Assembly: GCA_007123395.1 (NCBI GenBank)
Contig: SKLD01000455.1
Coordinates: 1 to 6,406, forward strand
Direction of reading: 5' to 3'
Length of the DNA: 6,406 bases
DNA from: Opitutales bacterium
GTDB lineage: Bacteria > Verrucomicrobiota > Verrucomicrobiia > Opitutales > Oceanipulchritudinaceae
A model generated the notes under the pieces. That model was not told where the DNA came from. It ran no database searches and saw only the letters and a list, made by a program, of their open reading frames with translations. Both the position numbers and the translations under genes were made by a program. Positions 1-5,786 of this stretch are shown piece after piece; position 1 is the stretch's first letter, and each line of letters opens with the position of its first letter.

Positions 1-654
1 GTGGAGCGCACCCGCGAGATCGGCCTCATGAAGGCTGTCGGTGCTTCGAACGGCGACGTCATGTGGCTGTTCCTCGGCGAGGCGGGGACCATTGGGTTGC
101 TCGGAGGCGTCGGCGGCGTGCTCGCCGGGCTCGGCATCAATGCCCTCGTCATCACAGCCTACACCTTTCACGTCGTTGACATTGCGCGGGACTACGGTGT
201 CGACCGGCGCGTCATGCTCGGCTTCTTCGCCTTTGCCGCCATGGTCTCGGTGCCGACGAATCTCCTGCTCGGAATTATTGCCGATCACATACGCATCCGC
301 TACCTCGTCATGTTTGTGGGGGCGGCCGGAGCCGTCATGGGCCTGGGCGTGGTTCTCCTGCCCTCGGTTCTCGGCAAAGTCCTGCTTATCATCGGCATGG
401 GTTGCTCGGGCGCAGGGTTCGCGGTGGTCATGAATGTTTCCTATCCACGCTATTACGGGCGCGCCCACATCGGCGCGATCAGCGGGGCCTCGATGCTCTT
501 TTTCGTGTGGGGCAGCGCGTTCGGCCCGCTCGCCTACAGTCTTGGCCACTCCCTCACCGGTTCCTATGCCGCACCCGTGCTGCTCGGCAGCGCGGTCTAC
601 CTCACACTCGCAGTCGGCGCGGTGTGGGCCAACAACCCGCAGCGCAACCTCTGA
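1..654 (+). CDS. Chimeric membrane protein, 3' part: FtsX/MacB-type permease segment joined to MFS transporter C-terminal half
   Basis: The frame is open from the first base, so the gene probably starts upstream; the GTG at position 1 falls inside a conserved motif and is unlikely to be the start. Residues 1-46 (ERTREIGLMKAVGAS, then a Gly-rich helix LLGGVGGVLAG) match the loop and third helix of MacB/FtsX-family ABC permeases, which export lipoproteins, peptides or drugs. From about residue 47 (NALVITAYTFHVVDI) to the end it reads as the second half of a major facilitator transporter of the oxalate/formate or monocarboxylate type: TM7-like start, loop ADHIRIRY near residues 94-101, YPRYYGRAHIGAISG near 148-161, and SAFGPLAYSLG near 172-182. 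The MFS N-terminal six helices and the FtsX C-terminus are both missing. It could be a true recombinant, a decayed gene or an assembly join. Family calls come from motif recognition; the substrate is unknown. It stops at TGA 652-654. Confidence 0.75.
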   Translation: MERTREIGLMKAVGASNGDVMWLFLGEAGTIGLLGGVGGVLAGLGINALVITAYTFHVVDIARDYGVDRRVMLGFFAFAAMVSVPTNLLLGIIADHIRIRYLVMFVGAAGAVMGLGVVLLPSVLGKVLLIIGMGCSGAGFAVVMNVSYPRYYGRAHIGAISGASMLFFVWGSAFGPLAYSLGHSLTGSYAAPVLLGSAVYLTLAVGAVWANNPQRNL

Positions 655-677
655 GAGCAACACAGTTCGACCGGTTG

Positions 678-700
678 CGGGCGGTTGCTCCGCCTGCCCG
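678..700. terminator. Possible hairpin terminator between convergent genes
   Basis: CGGGC GG pairs with CC GCCCG across an 8-nt loop, with a single bulged T at 695, giving a 7-bp GC-rich stem. A competing stem, GAGCAAC (655-661) with GTTGCTC (684-690), begins right after the stop codon of the upstream gene. Neither is followed by a clear T tract on either strand, so an intrinsic terminator is only suggested by its place between two convergent genes. Confidence 0.35.
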
Positions 701-718
701 AAGAATCCGCTTAGCCGC

Positions 719-934
719 TTACCAGATGCGGCCTTTCGGGCGGTTTTTGTCGAACTGGAAGACAATGCCCGCGCCGAGGAGGAAGACGCCCATGATGTGG
801 AAGTTGAATTGCCGGAAGAAAAGGCCGAGTGCAAATAGGACCAAGGAGAGGATGATCAGGAAGACGCCGGCTTGATACTTCTGTAGCTCACGGCGCTTGG
901 GGGGCTCTTCTTTTTCTTTGCGTGGATCGTGCAT
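719..934 (-). CDS. Small two-helix membrane protein, unknown function
   Basis: A 71-residue protein starting MHDPRKEKEEPPKRRE. The charged N-terminal segment of about 20 residues is followed by two hydrophobic helices (roughly residues 24-41, GVFLIILSLVLFALGLFF, and 46-60, FHIMGVFLLGAGIVF) and a basic end, FDKNRPKGRIW. The pattern is a short helical hairpin with a cytosolic charged tail. The ATG at 932-934 is preferred over a TTG start at 997, which would add 21 residues with no recognisable signal; no strong Shine-Dalgarno is visible for either. It is divergent from ssb and convergent with the upstream transporter gene, and stops at TAA. I do not recognise the family. The hydropathy pattern is too regular for random antisense reading, and no alternative gene covers this strip, which supports a real gene. 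Confidence 0.6.
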   Translation of the reverse strand: MHDPRKEKEEPPKRRELQKYQAGVFLIILSLVLFALGLFFRQFNFHIMGVFLLGAGIVFQFDKNRPKGRIW

Positions 935-1029
935 GGTGAACGGGGAATCTTTGATGTGAATAGCGACAAGGTTTGGGGACCCAACCGCTTTTGGCAACCG
1001 GGAACGTGCACGAGGCTTCTCACCCCGCA

Positions 1030-1042
1030 GACATCGGATGTC
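1030..1042. promoter_or_regulatory. Short perfect palindrome in the divergent intergenic region
   Basis: GACATC-G-GATGTC is a perfect 13-base palindrome with a single central base. It lies between the divergent small membrane protein gene and ssb, about 60 bp upstream of the AT-rich promoter-like stretch and ahead of a run of eight T at 1075-1082. Such a dyad could be an operator half-site pair, but it is short enough to occur by chance. Confidence 0.25.
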
Positions 1043-1102
1043 CTCTCCGGCCAGGGAAATGTCCCCGCGGCACGTTTTTTTTGAAAAACGGCAAAAACCG
1101 GC

Positions 1103-1133
1103 TTGACTATAATGAACATATATACACTATACG
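1103..1133 (+). promoter_or_regulatory. Probable promoter region for ssb
   Basis: This is an abrupt AT-rich island in GC-rich DNA. TTGACT (1103-1108) is close to the sigma-70 -35 consensus and lies 19 bp from TATACG (1128-1133), a moderate -10. Alternatively TATAAT (1108-1113) is a perfect -10 hexamer, but its nearest -35-like element, TTGAAA at 1081-1086, is 21 bp away. Either choice puts the transcript start about 70-110 bp before the ssb ATG, leaving a leader. Spacing is not ideal for either pair, so the exact elements are uncertain. Confidence 0.45.
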
Positions 1134-1138
1134 TGTTC
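1114..1138. promoter_or_regulatory. Imperfect 25-bp palindrome over the ssb promoter, candidate operator
   Basis: GAACA (1114-1118) and TGTTC (1134-1138) are inverted arms, and an inner TATA/TATA pair (1121-1124, 1128-1131) continues the same symmetry; 9 of 12 base pairs match around the centre at 1126. It overlaps the promoter-like hexamers, a place where a repressor could act. The arms resemble GAAC/GTTC half-sites used by some LexA proteins, but the spacing is far wider than the usual 4 bp, so no regulator is named. Confidence 0.3.
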
Positions 1139-1219
1139 GTCTTTGCTTTTCCCCGGTTTGTTGGGCTCCTCCGGCGCCCGGGAAAGGCGCAATATAAACC
1201 ACCAAAACCAAGGTCTGTC

Positions 1220-1657
1220 ATGAATGCAGTGCATCTCTCGGGGCGTATCGCCTCCGATCCCGAAATCCGGGATTTTGAAAATTCCACGCTGTGCCGGTTC
1301 AGTCTCGCCGTGTCCGGTCCGGCCCCTGCGGGAAAGCCCGCAAACGGCTCCGACCGCGCGGAGCGCACGGATTTCTTCAACGTTGAGTTTTGGAACCCCG
1401 GCGGAGTCGCGGATATTCTTGAAAAGGGGGCTCCGGTGCTCGTCTCCGGATTCCTCAAGCAGGACCAATGGACGACGGAGGACGGCGAAAAACGCAGCCG
1501 CGTGGTCGTTTCCGCCCGGCTTGTCGAGTTGCTGGAGAGCAAGGCGGCGGCGGACCTGCGCCGGCAAAACGCTTCGGCCCCGTCGCGCGAAGGTGTCCGC
1601 GGACGCCAAGGGCGCGCGCCGCAGTCCCGCCGCCGGCAGCCCGCAGGCGCACGATAG
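1220..1657 (+). CDS. ssb: Single-stranded DNA-binding protein (SSB) without acidic C-terminal tip
   Basis: A 145-residue SSB. SSB coats single-stranded DNA during replication, repair and recombination. Residues 1-106 form the OB-fold: start MNAVHLSGRIASDPEIRDF, FSLAVSG at 27-33, TDFFNVEFWN at 50-59 with the aromatic W58 typical of the DNA-binding face, LEKGAPVLVSGFL at 67-79, then W84 and DGEKRSRVVVSA at 88-99. The ATG at 1220 is chosen because it opens the conserved first strand and has AAGG about 6 bases upstream; earlier in-frame starts add unrelated sequence. The tail (108-145) is short and basic, with 10 Arg and 1 Lys against 2 acidic residues, and ends PAGAR. The acidic DDIPF-like tip that recruits partner proteins in most bacterial SSBs is absent, and no nearby frame restores it. 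It may be a paralogue rather than the housekeeping copy. It stops at TAG. Confidence 0.88.
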   Translation: MNAVHLSGRIASDPEIRDFENSTLCRFSLAVSGPAPAGKPANGSDRAERTDFFNVEFWNPGGVADILEKGAPVLVSGFLKQDQWTTEDGEKRSRVVVSARLVELLESKAAADLRRQNASAPSREGVRGRQGRAPQSRRRQPAGAR

Positions 1658-1667
1658 GGGAACGTAG

Positions 1668-1681
1668 GCTGAAGCTTCAGC
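1668..1681. repeat. Perfect 14-bp palindrome just after ssb
   Basis: GCTGAAGCTTCAGC is self-complementary and begins 11 bases past the ssb stop. Its half GCTGAAG/CTTCAGC recurs as the outer end of the larger inverted repeat at 1710-1772, so GGCTGAAG (1667-1674) can also pair with CTTCAGCC (1710-1717). This suggests that alternative foldings are possible. Confidence 0.6.
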
Positions 1682-1709
1682 GAGGCACCGCGCTTTTCGA
1701 GCGAAGCCG

Positions 1710-1772
1710 CTTCAGCCGGTCCCGGCGCGGCGGAAGAAGCGGACGCCCGCATGCATCCGGGACCGGCTGAAG
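1710..1772. repeat. Perfect 16-bp inverted repeat with 31-nt loop
   Basis: CTTCAGCCGGTCCCGG (1710-1725) is the exact reverse complement of CCGGGACCGGCTGAAG (1757-1772). The loop contains a smaller GCGG/CCGC pairing. The stem is long and GC-rich but has no following T tract. It may help end the ssb transcript, or it may be a REP-like mobile palindrome; the same GCTTCAGCCG word appears again at 1836-1845. Confidence 0.75.
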
Positions 1773-1916
1773 ACCAACACGCGGATGTCACGCGCCCTGT
1801 TGGAGTCGCGGATTTCGGCGAAATCGGTCGTCCCGGCTTCAGCCGTCACCGGTGCGGCGGCCCGGGGTGTGATTAACAATGCGTGGAAGGCATCGGTGGC
1901 CTATAGGGTTGGAGTT

Positions 1917-1967
1917 CCGCATTTATGCGGTCTCGGCGGGTGGGCGTGAGCGATGGGCGGCGAGACC
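1917..1967. repeat. Second structured module: overlapping short inverted repeats
   Basis: CCGCAT-TT-ATGCGG (1917-1930) is immediately followed by GGTCTCG (1929-1935), whose complement CGAGACC lies at 1961-1967, enclosing a 25-nt G-rich loop. The two stems share bases 1929-1930. The tight packing resembles dispersed palindromic elements of GC-rich bacteria, but with a single copy in view its repeat status is an inference. Confidence 0.45.
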
Positions 1968-2181
1968 TGCTGAACCGGCTTCACTCGGAGAGCTACAGTT
2001 TTCAAGAGCAGGGCCCCAAACAAAATCGCCGTACGTTAAATCAGACTCGGCGGCCTGCGACTTCATGGATTGTTCTTGACCCGACAGAACGGTTTCGTCG
2101 CAATGAAACCCTAATGGAGTTGCGTTCTCCCATGAGCGCGACTCCGGTACCCCCCCCCGATCCCCCGTGTGCATGTTTTAT

Positions 2182-4047
2182 ATGAAGCTTTGCCGCACAG
2201 GTATGGCGGCTTTTGCCCTGTGCGTCGCCGTGTCCATTACTTCCGCCCGCGATATTCTCGCGGAGTGGAATTTCAACAGCATCACCGAGGACTCGGTGAA
2301 CGACGGGTTTCTGCAGGTATTCGACGCCGACGGCGGAGAGGGCACCTTGATCGCGCACAGCAACGCTGGCACCGGCACAAATTTCCGGCGCCTTCCCGAC
2401 CGGGGCACGCTCGTTAACGCCGCGCCGGGCACGACGGCGGGCGGCTCCATTGCCATGGACCGTGGGTCCCGCTGGGACAACGGTTATGTCGAGCTGCGCG
2501 CGGACGTGACGGACTATCGGGATGTATTGGTCTCGTTTGCCTTCAACTACACCAGTTCCACGTTTCCGACCACCACCACGGTGGAGTGGAGCGTCGATGG
2601 CGGAAGCACCTATACGGTGTACAAGACGTTCGATAACGCCGACTTCACGGGACAATACACACGGGTGCAGCTCGATCTCTCCGGCGTGCCCGCGCTGAAC
2701 AACGCCGCCGATGCCCGCGTGCGCCTGCGCTACAGCGCCGACGGTGGTGGGATCGGGTCCGGCACGGGGGCGCGCTATGACAACTTCCACTTCACCGCGC
2801 GTCCCGCACCGGTGGACAGCACCCCCGCCGAACTGGTGATCACGGGGCAGCCGGGCGACACTTTTGTGCCCGTGCATCTCGGGCAGTCGAACGTGATCGC
2901 GCCGGGTCCGGTCGTGCGCGTCCTCGACGCGTCGGGCCAACCCGTGCGCTGGGGTGTGGAGGTGACGGCGGCGCTCTCGCCGCCCGGATTCGCGGAGGGC
3001 GCGGTCACCGCCGCAACCTCCGATATCGACGGCTACGCGCGGTTCGACGGCCTCATGCTCGACACCGCCGCCGCGGAGTACCGCATCACGTTTTCGGCGG
3101 ACGGGTTGGACGCGGTGGAGTCCGCCGCGTTCGCGGGCGTGGCTGTGCCGGAAGCGGAAGTCCTCGTTCTCGAGAACCAGCCCGCCAAACAATGGACTTC
3201 GGGGGAGCCCGTGCGGATTCTGCCGCCGGTGCGGGTCCGCGCCGAGCTGGCCGACGGCACGCCCTTGCCCTTTATCGAAGTCACCCTCAACCTCTCGCCC
3301 CATCCTTTCGCGGACGGCAGTGAAACGACGGTTATCACCGGTGCCAACGGAGTGGCCCGGTTTGAGCAGTTGTGGATCGAGGTGCCGCACGAGGGCTACG
3401 TGGCCACCGTGACCAGCCCGGGTGCGGAGCCGGTGGATACGGCCCCGTTCGATCTCATTGTTCTCGACCATGCCCCGCGCCTCTTCGCCACGCCCGAGCG
3501 CATCGCGCGGGCGCGCGAGGCGGCGGAAGACCCGTCCTCGCACCACGCCGGGGCGATCCAGGCGATGAAGGACCGCGTCACGGGTCCGCTCAGCGCCTAC
3601 CGTCCGGGCAGCCATGAGGACGATCCCAATTCATTTCATTCGTGGCGGGCGCGGGAGGCGGCGCTGCTTTACCTTATCACGGATGATGCGGAATACGCGC
3701 AAATTGCCTACGATGCCTTGCAGGGCATCACCTCCGACGGGATCGTCGGCAGCAACGGCCTGCGCCGTGCCATGGTCAGCACGGGCTTTGCCTTCGCCTA
3801 CGATTGGGCGGCCAACGGCTGGACGCAGGAGCAGCGCGACTGGGTCCATGGCGAGATGCTCCGCGGCCTCGATGAATGGCCCTCCTTCAGCCATCCCAAC
3901 TTTCAGCATCCCGGCGGCTCCAACTGGGTCGCCGTTTGCCGCGGGGCCGAGCTGACGCTCATGCTCGCCGCCAGTGAGGAGGTGAACCGGAGCAGCCGAT
4001 TCAGCTCCCTCATCTCCATGCTGAGCAGCCATATCACGGCGGGGTAA
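2182..4047 (+). CDS. Secreted heparinase II/III-like polysaccharide lyase, N-terminal part (ends at in-frame stop)
   Basis: 621 residues to the TAA. Start ATG 2182 gives a classic signal peptide (MKLCR, hydrophobic core, cleavage near TSA-RD at 22/23); earlier in-frame GTG 2167 and ATG 2173 only lengthen the n-region, and no Shine-Dalgarno is evident. Residues 25-205 form a beta-rich jelly-roll-like domain beginning ILAEWNF. Residues 216-320 and 324-430 are two Ig-like modules with matching layout (opening strand, PV/RVRA strand, LSP near mid-domain, 'dGyarFdgL' or 'nGvarFeqL' turn). From about 430 (DHAPRLFATPERIARAREAAE) the alpha/alpha toroid of heparinase/alginate-lyase-type enzymes begins; GGSNWVAV (578-585) carries the Asn (N581) expected near the active site. 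These enzymes cleave uronic-acid polysaccharides by beta-elimination outside the cytoplasm; the substrate cannot be read here. The product ends before the expected catalytic Tyr and the beta-sandwich, so alone it is probably inactive. Confidence 0.8.
   Translation: MKLCRTGMAAFALCVAVSITSARDILAEWNFNSITEDSVNDGFLQVFDADGGEGTLIAHSNAGTGTNFRRLPDRGTLVNAAPGTTAGGSIAMDRGSRWDNGYVELRADVTDYRDVLVSFAFNYTSSTFPTTTTVEWSVDGGSTYTVYKTFDNADFTGQYTRVQLDLSGVPALNNAADARVRLRYSADGGGIGSGTGARYDNFHFTARPAPVDSTPAELVITGQPGDTFVPVHLGQSNVIAPGPVVRVLDASGQPVRWGVEVTAALSPPGFAEGAVTAATSDIDGYARFDGLMLDTAAAEYRITFSADGLDAVESAAFAGVAVPEAEVLVLENQPAKQWTSGEPVRILPPVRVRAELADGTPLPFIEVTLNLSPHPFADGSETTVITGANGVARFEQLWIEVPHEGYVATVTSPGAEPVDTAPFDLIVLDHAPRLFATPERIARAREAAEDPSSHHAGAIQAMKDRVTGPLSAYRPGSHEDDPNSFHSWRAREAALLYLITDDAEYAQIAYDALQGITSDGIVGSNGLRRAMVSTGFAFAYDWAANGWTQEQRDWVHGEMLRGLDEWPSFSHPNFQHPGGSNWVAVCRGAELTLMLAASEEVNRSSRFSSLISMLSSHITAG
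4045..4047 (+). other. In-frame TAA interrupting the lyase reading frame
   Basis: The codons read ACG GCG GGG TAA GGG AGT CTC GGG TAC. Protein homology-like sequence continues in the same frame on both sides (SSHITAG, then GSLGYTQEGLGY), so a single base change of a sense codon, for example Tyr TAC or TAT, would explain it. No shift of frame is needed. Either a true nonsense mutation or a sequencing or assembly error could produce this. Confidence 0.8.
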
Positions 4048-4074
4048 GGGAGTCTCGGGTACACGCAGGAGGGG

Positions 4075-5712
4075 TTGGGCTACAAGGTCTACGGAGGCGG
4101 CTTCCTCTACCCGGCCGCGCTCGCGCTCGAGGAGGCGGTCGGCAACACCACGCTCAGCCAGCCGCTGCGCAGCCGCACACCGTGGCGGCCTTTCATGTAT
4201 AATGTGTCTTTCGCCTACAGCTCGATCGACCAGTTCCGCCGCGAGTTGCCGATCTACCTCCCGACCGGCGTGAGCAATCCCGACTTCTACGAGGAAGGTC
4301 TCACCTCGCTCTTTTTGGAGTATTCACGCGATCACGTCGACGCCCCCTATTACCGCCACTTCTACGACCGGGTGACGGGTGTGGAATCCCCGCTTGCCCC
4401 GGAATTCAAATTCGACCAGCACCGCGCCGGGACGACGTGGGCCGTCCTCTTCTACGACCCGGAGCTGGAGAGCGAGGATCCCACCGGGGTGTGGCCCGCC
4501 GCCATCGAGGATAACCGGGGCTACGCTTGGTACCGTAACCGCTGGCAGGACGAAAACGACACGCTCGGGTATTTATTCGCGGATACGAATCACCACGGCC
4601 GCGCATGGAACAGCGAGGAGGCGCTTGCCATGAGCCTCTTCTCCAACGGCACCCTCTTCTTCCACGGCCCGTCCACAGGGACGAGCACGCCGACCAACTA
4701 CACGTCCGTCATCGTCGACGGCGAGCGCCCGACGAACAACGAGACCGGCCGGCGCGTGGCTTTCGAGGCGACCTTGGACGACGCCTACATCATCGTCGGC
4801 GGGGGACCGGCCTATCAGGCCGTGGGGCTCAACCACATTCACCGCCACCTTCTCGTCGATCTCGCGCCCGGGCGCGCCGAGGGCCGGGCGCTTCTCAGCT
4901 CGCTCGACCGCTTCGAGGCGGACCAGACCCGCACCGTCACATGGCATGCCAACCTCACCATGCCCCGCGCCCACAGCATCGACCTCTCCCTCGACAGCGA
5001 GGGCGGCAGGGCGACCTTTCTTCTCCGCGGCGAGGGTGATTCTTACCTCAAGGGCTGGGTGATGCACCCGGCCAACGCCTCCGTCTCCGATGCCAACGGC
5101 AACTTAGCGATCAGCACCGAGGTGCAGCAGGGCGACATCTGGGTGGCATGGGTCACCGGCTCGGGCGTACCCCCGGCGGCGGAGATCGGCGGCAGCGGCA
5201 TGGACGCGTGGCTGGAGGTCGACGGACGCCGCCTCGCCTACGACTCCGGCGCTGACCGGATGACGAGCGGTCCCGCCCTGCCGCCCGACGATCCCTCCGG
5301 TTACGACGCGTGGCGTATGGCCCGCTATGGCGACCTCGATGACCCGGACGGCGCTCCCGCCGCCGATCCCGGCGGCCGCGGCTACGCAAACGCCGCCGAG
5401 TATGCGCTCGGCCTCGATCTGCTGCCGGTGCCCTATGCCGGGTTGCCGCGCGCGCCGGACGCGCTCTCCATTGCCTTCGCCCGCCGCGTGGATTCGACCG
5501 CGCGGCTCATTGTCGAAGCCTCGGACGACCTCGCCCCCAACACATGGTCCGCCGTGACCACGCTCGAACCGGGGGCCGGTTCATGGACGGACCCGTCTGC
5601 GGTCGCCGAGAGCGGTGACGGTGCCATACGTTTCGTCACCGTGACAGACCCGGCGGGTATGGATGCGTCCGAACCGAGCCGCTTTTTGCGGGTGCGCATC
5701 GAGCTGCCTTGA
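4075..5712 (+). CDS. Heparinase II/III-like lyase, C-terminal part (continuation after in-frame stop)
   Basis: Same frame as the upstream part; matching sequence resumes directly after the stop at 4048, and 4075 (TTG) is only the first formal start codon. AGGAGG lies at 4067-4072, too close for a normal ribosome site, and it encodes a conserved-looking TQEG segment. Numbering as if continuous from 2182: GYTQEGLGYKVYGGG (626-640) should hold the catalytic Tyr (Y634 or Y637). YAWYRNRW (781-788) and TNHHGRAWNSEEALAMSLFSNG (802-823) match the heparinase II/III-like beta-sandwich, with H804/H805 likely in the active site. NHIHRH lies at 884-889. Near 1050-1077 a degenerate calcium-loop-like DLDDPDG...NAAEYALG leads to a C-terminal module (FARR, IVEASDDL, RFLRVRI) common on secreted verrucomicrobial proteins. 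With no secretion signal of its own, it is probably functional only if the stop is false or read through. Confidence 0.75.
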   Translation: MGYKVYGGGFLYPAALALEEAVGNTTLSQPLRSRTPWRPFMYNVSFAYSSIDQFRRELPIYLPTGVSNPDFYEEGLTSLFLEYSRDHVDAPYYRHFYDRVTGVESPLAPEFKFDQHRAGTTWAVLFYDPELESEDPTGVWPAAIEDNRGYAWYRNRWQDENDTLGYLFADTNHHGRAWNSEEALAMSLFSNGTLFFHGPSTGTSTPTNYTSVIVDGERPTNNETGRRVAFEATLDDAYIIVGGGPAYQAVGLNHIHRHLLVDLAPGRAEGRALLSSLDRFEADQTRTVTWHANLTMPRAHSIDLSLDSEGGRATFLLRGEGDSYLKGWVMHPANASVSDANGNLAISTEVQQGDIWVAWVTGSGVPPAAEIGGSGMDAWLEVDGRRLAYDSGADRMTSGPALPPDDPSGYDAWRMARYGDLDDPDGAPAADPGGRGYANAAEYALGLDLLPVPYAGLPRAPDALSIAFARRVDSTARLIVEASDDLAPNTWSAVTTLEPGAGSWTDPSAVAESGDGAIRFVTVTDPAGMDASEPSRFLRVRIELP

Positions 5713-5786
5713 ACGGCTTCTTCCGCCGGTGCGCCTCCACAAGAATTTCCCTACAACATCAATACAATATCAATAACACAAATACA
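5713..5786 (+). promoter_or_regulatory. Short intergenic leader, G-free and A-rich, before the next secreted gene
   Basis: From 5744 through 5788 there is not one G, so a Shine-Dalgarno pairing is impossible. Inside are two copies of AATACAAT (5761-5768 and 5781-5788, the second running into the ATG) and two of ATCAATA (5758-5764 and 5769-5775). An unstructured A-rich leader of this kind is how some SD-poor bacteria start translation. Only a weak CGGC/GCCG pairing follows the lyase stop, so read-through from the lyase gene is plausible. Confidence 0.5.

Larger units (their letters stand above)
1658..2181. other. Intergenic region without a convincing gene, rich in inverted repeats
   Basis: About 520 bp between ssb and the lyase gene. 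The short open frames here overlap dense palindromes and show no domain or plausible start, so I call no gene. Contents: a perfect 14-bp palindrome (1668-1681), a perfect 16-bp inverted repeat (1710-1725 with 1757-1772), a GATTTC/GAAATC stem (1811-1825), a repeated GCTTCAGCCG word (1709-1718 and 1836-1845), a CCGCAT/ATGCGG stem (1917-1930), a GGTCTCG/CGAGACC pair (1929-1935 and 1961-1967), and a run of nine C (2150-2158). No convincing sigma-70 promoter for the lyase gene is visible. The region could include ssb transcript-end structures, mobile palindromic repeats, or a regulatory leader for the lyase. Confidence 0.6.

Noticed and set aside
1114..1138. Classical LexA box at the ssb promoter
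   Set aside because: The half-sites are right in letter, but the 15-bp gap does not match the usual 4-bp spacing, so only a generic operator is suggested.
1103..1219. Upstream in-frame extension of ssb
   Set aside because: It would start inside the promoter-like hexamers and add residues unlike any SSB; the OB-fold begins exactly at the ATG at 1220.
856..1791. Minus-strand open frame spanning the promoter region and ssb
   Set aside because: It covers the clear SSB gene in antisense and the AT-rich promoter island; composition is Arg/Ser/Ala-rich with no motif.
1879..2079. Small open frame in the spacer (66 codons)
   Set aside because: It lies across several palindromes, has no ribosome site and no hydrophobic or domain pattern; repeat structure explains the sequence better.
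1658..2181. CRISPR array, tRNA or known riboswitch in the spacer
   Set aside because: There are no regularly spaced direct repeats, no cloverleaf with a T-loop motif, and no riboswitch core that I can recognise.
2041..3615. Long open frame on the minus strand opposite the lyase gene (524 codons)
   Set aside because: It mirrors a well-supported secreted enzyme on the plus strand, is rich in Arg/His/Gly as expected of antisense reading in GC-rich DNA, and shows no domain.
4045..4047. Genetic code reassignment or programmed readthrough of UAA
   Set aside because: The small gene at 719-934 ends in TAA in normal fashion, and no readthrough context or downstream structure is obvious; a point mutation or error is simpler, though not excluded.
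4067..4077. AGGAGG as an internal ribosome site for a separate downstream gene
   Set aside because: Only two bases separate it from the TTG, the bases encode a conserved-looking enzyme segment, and the resulting protein would have no signal peptide.
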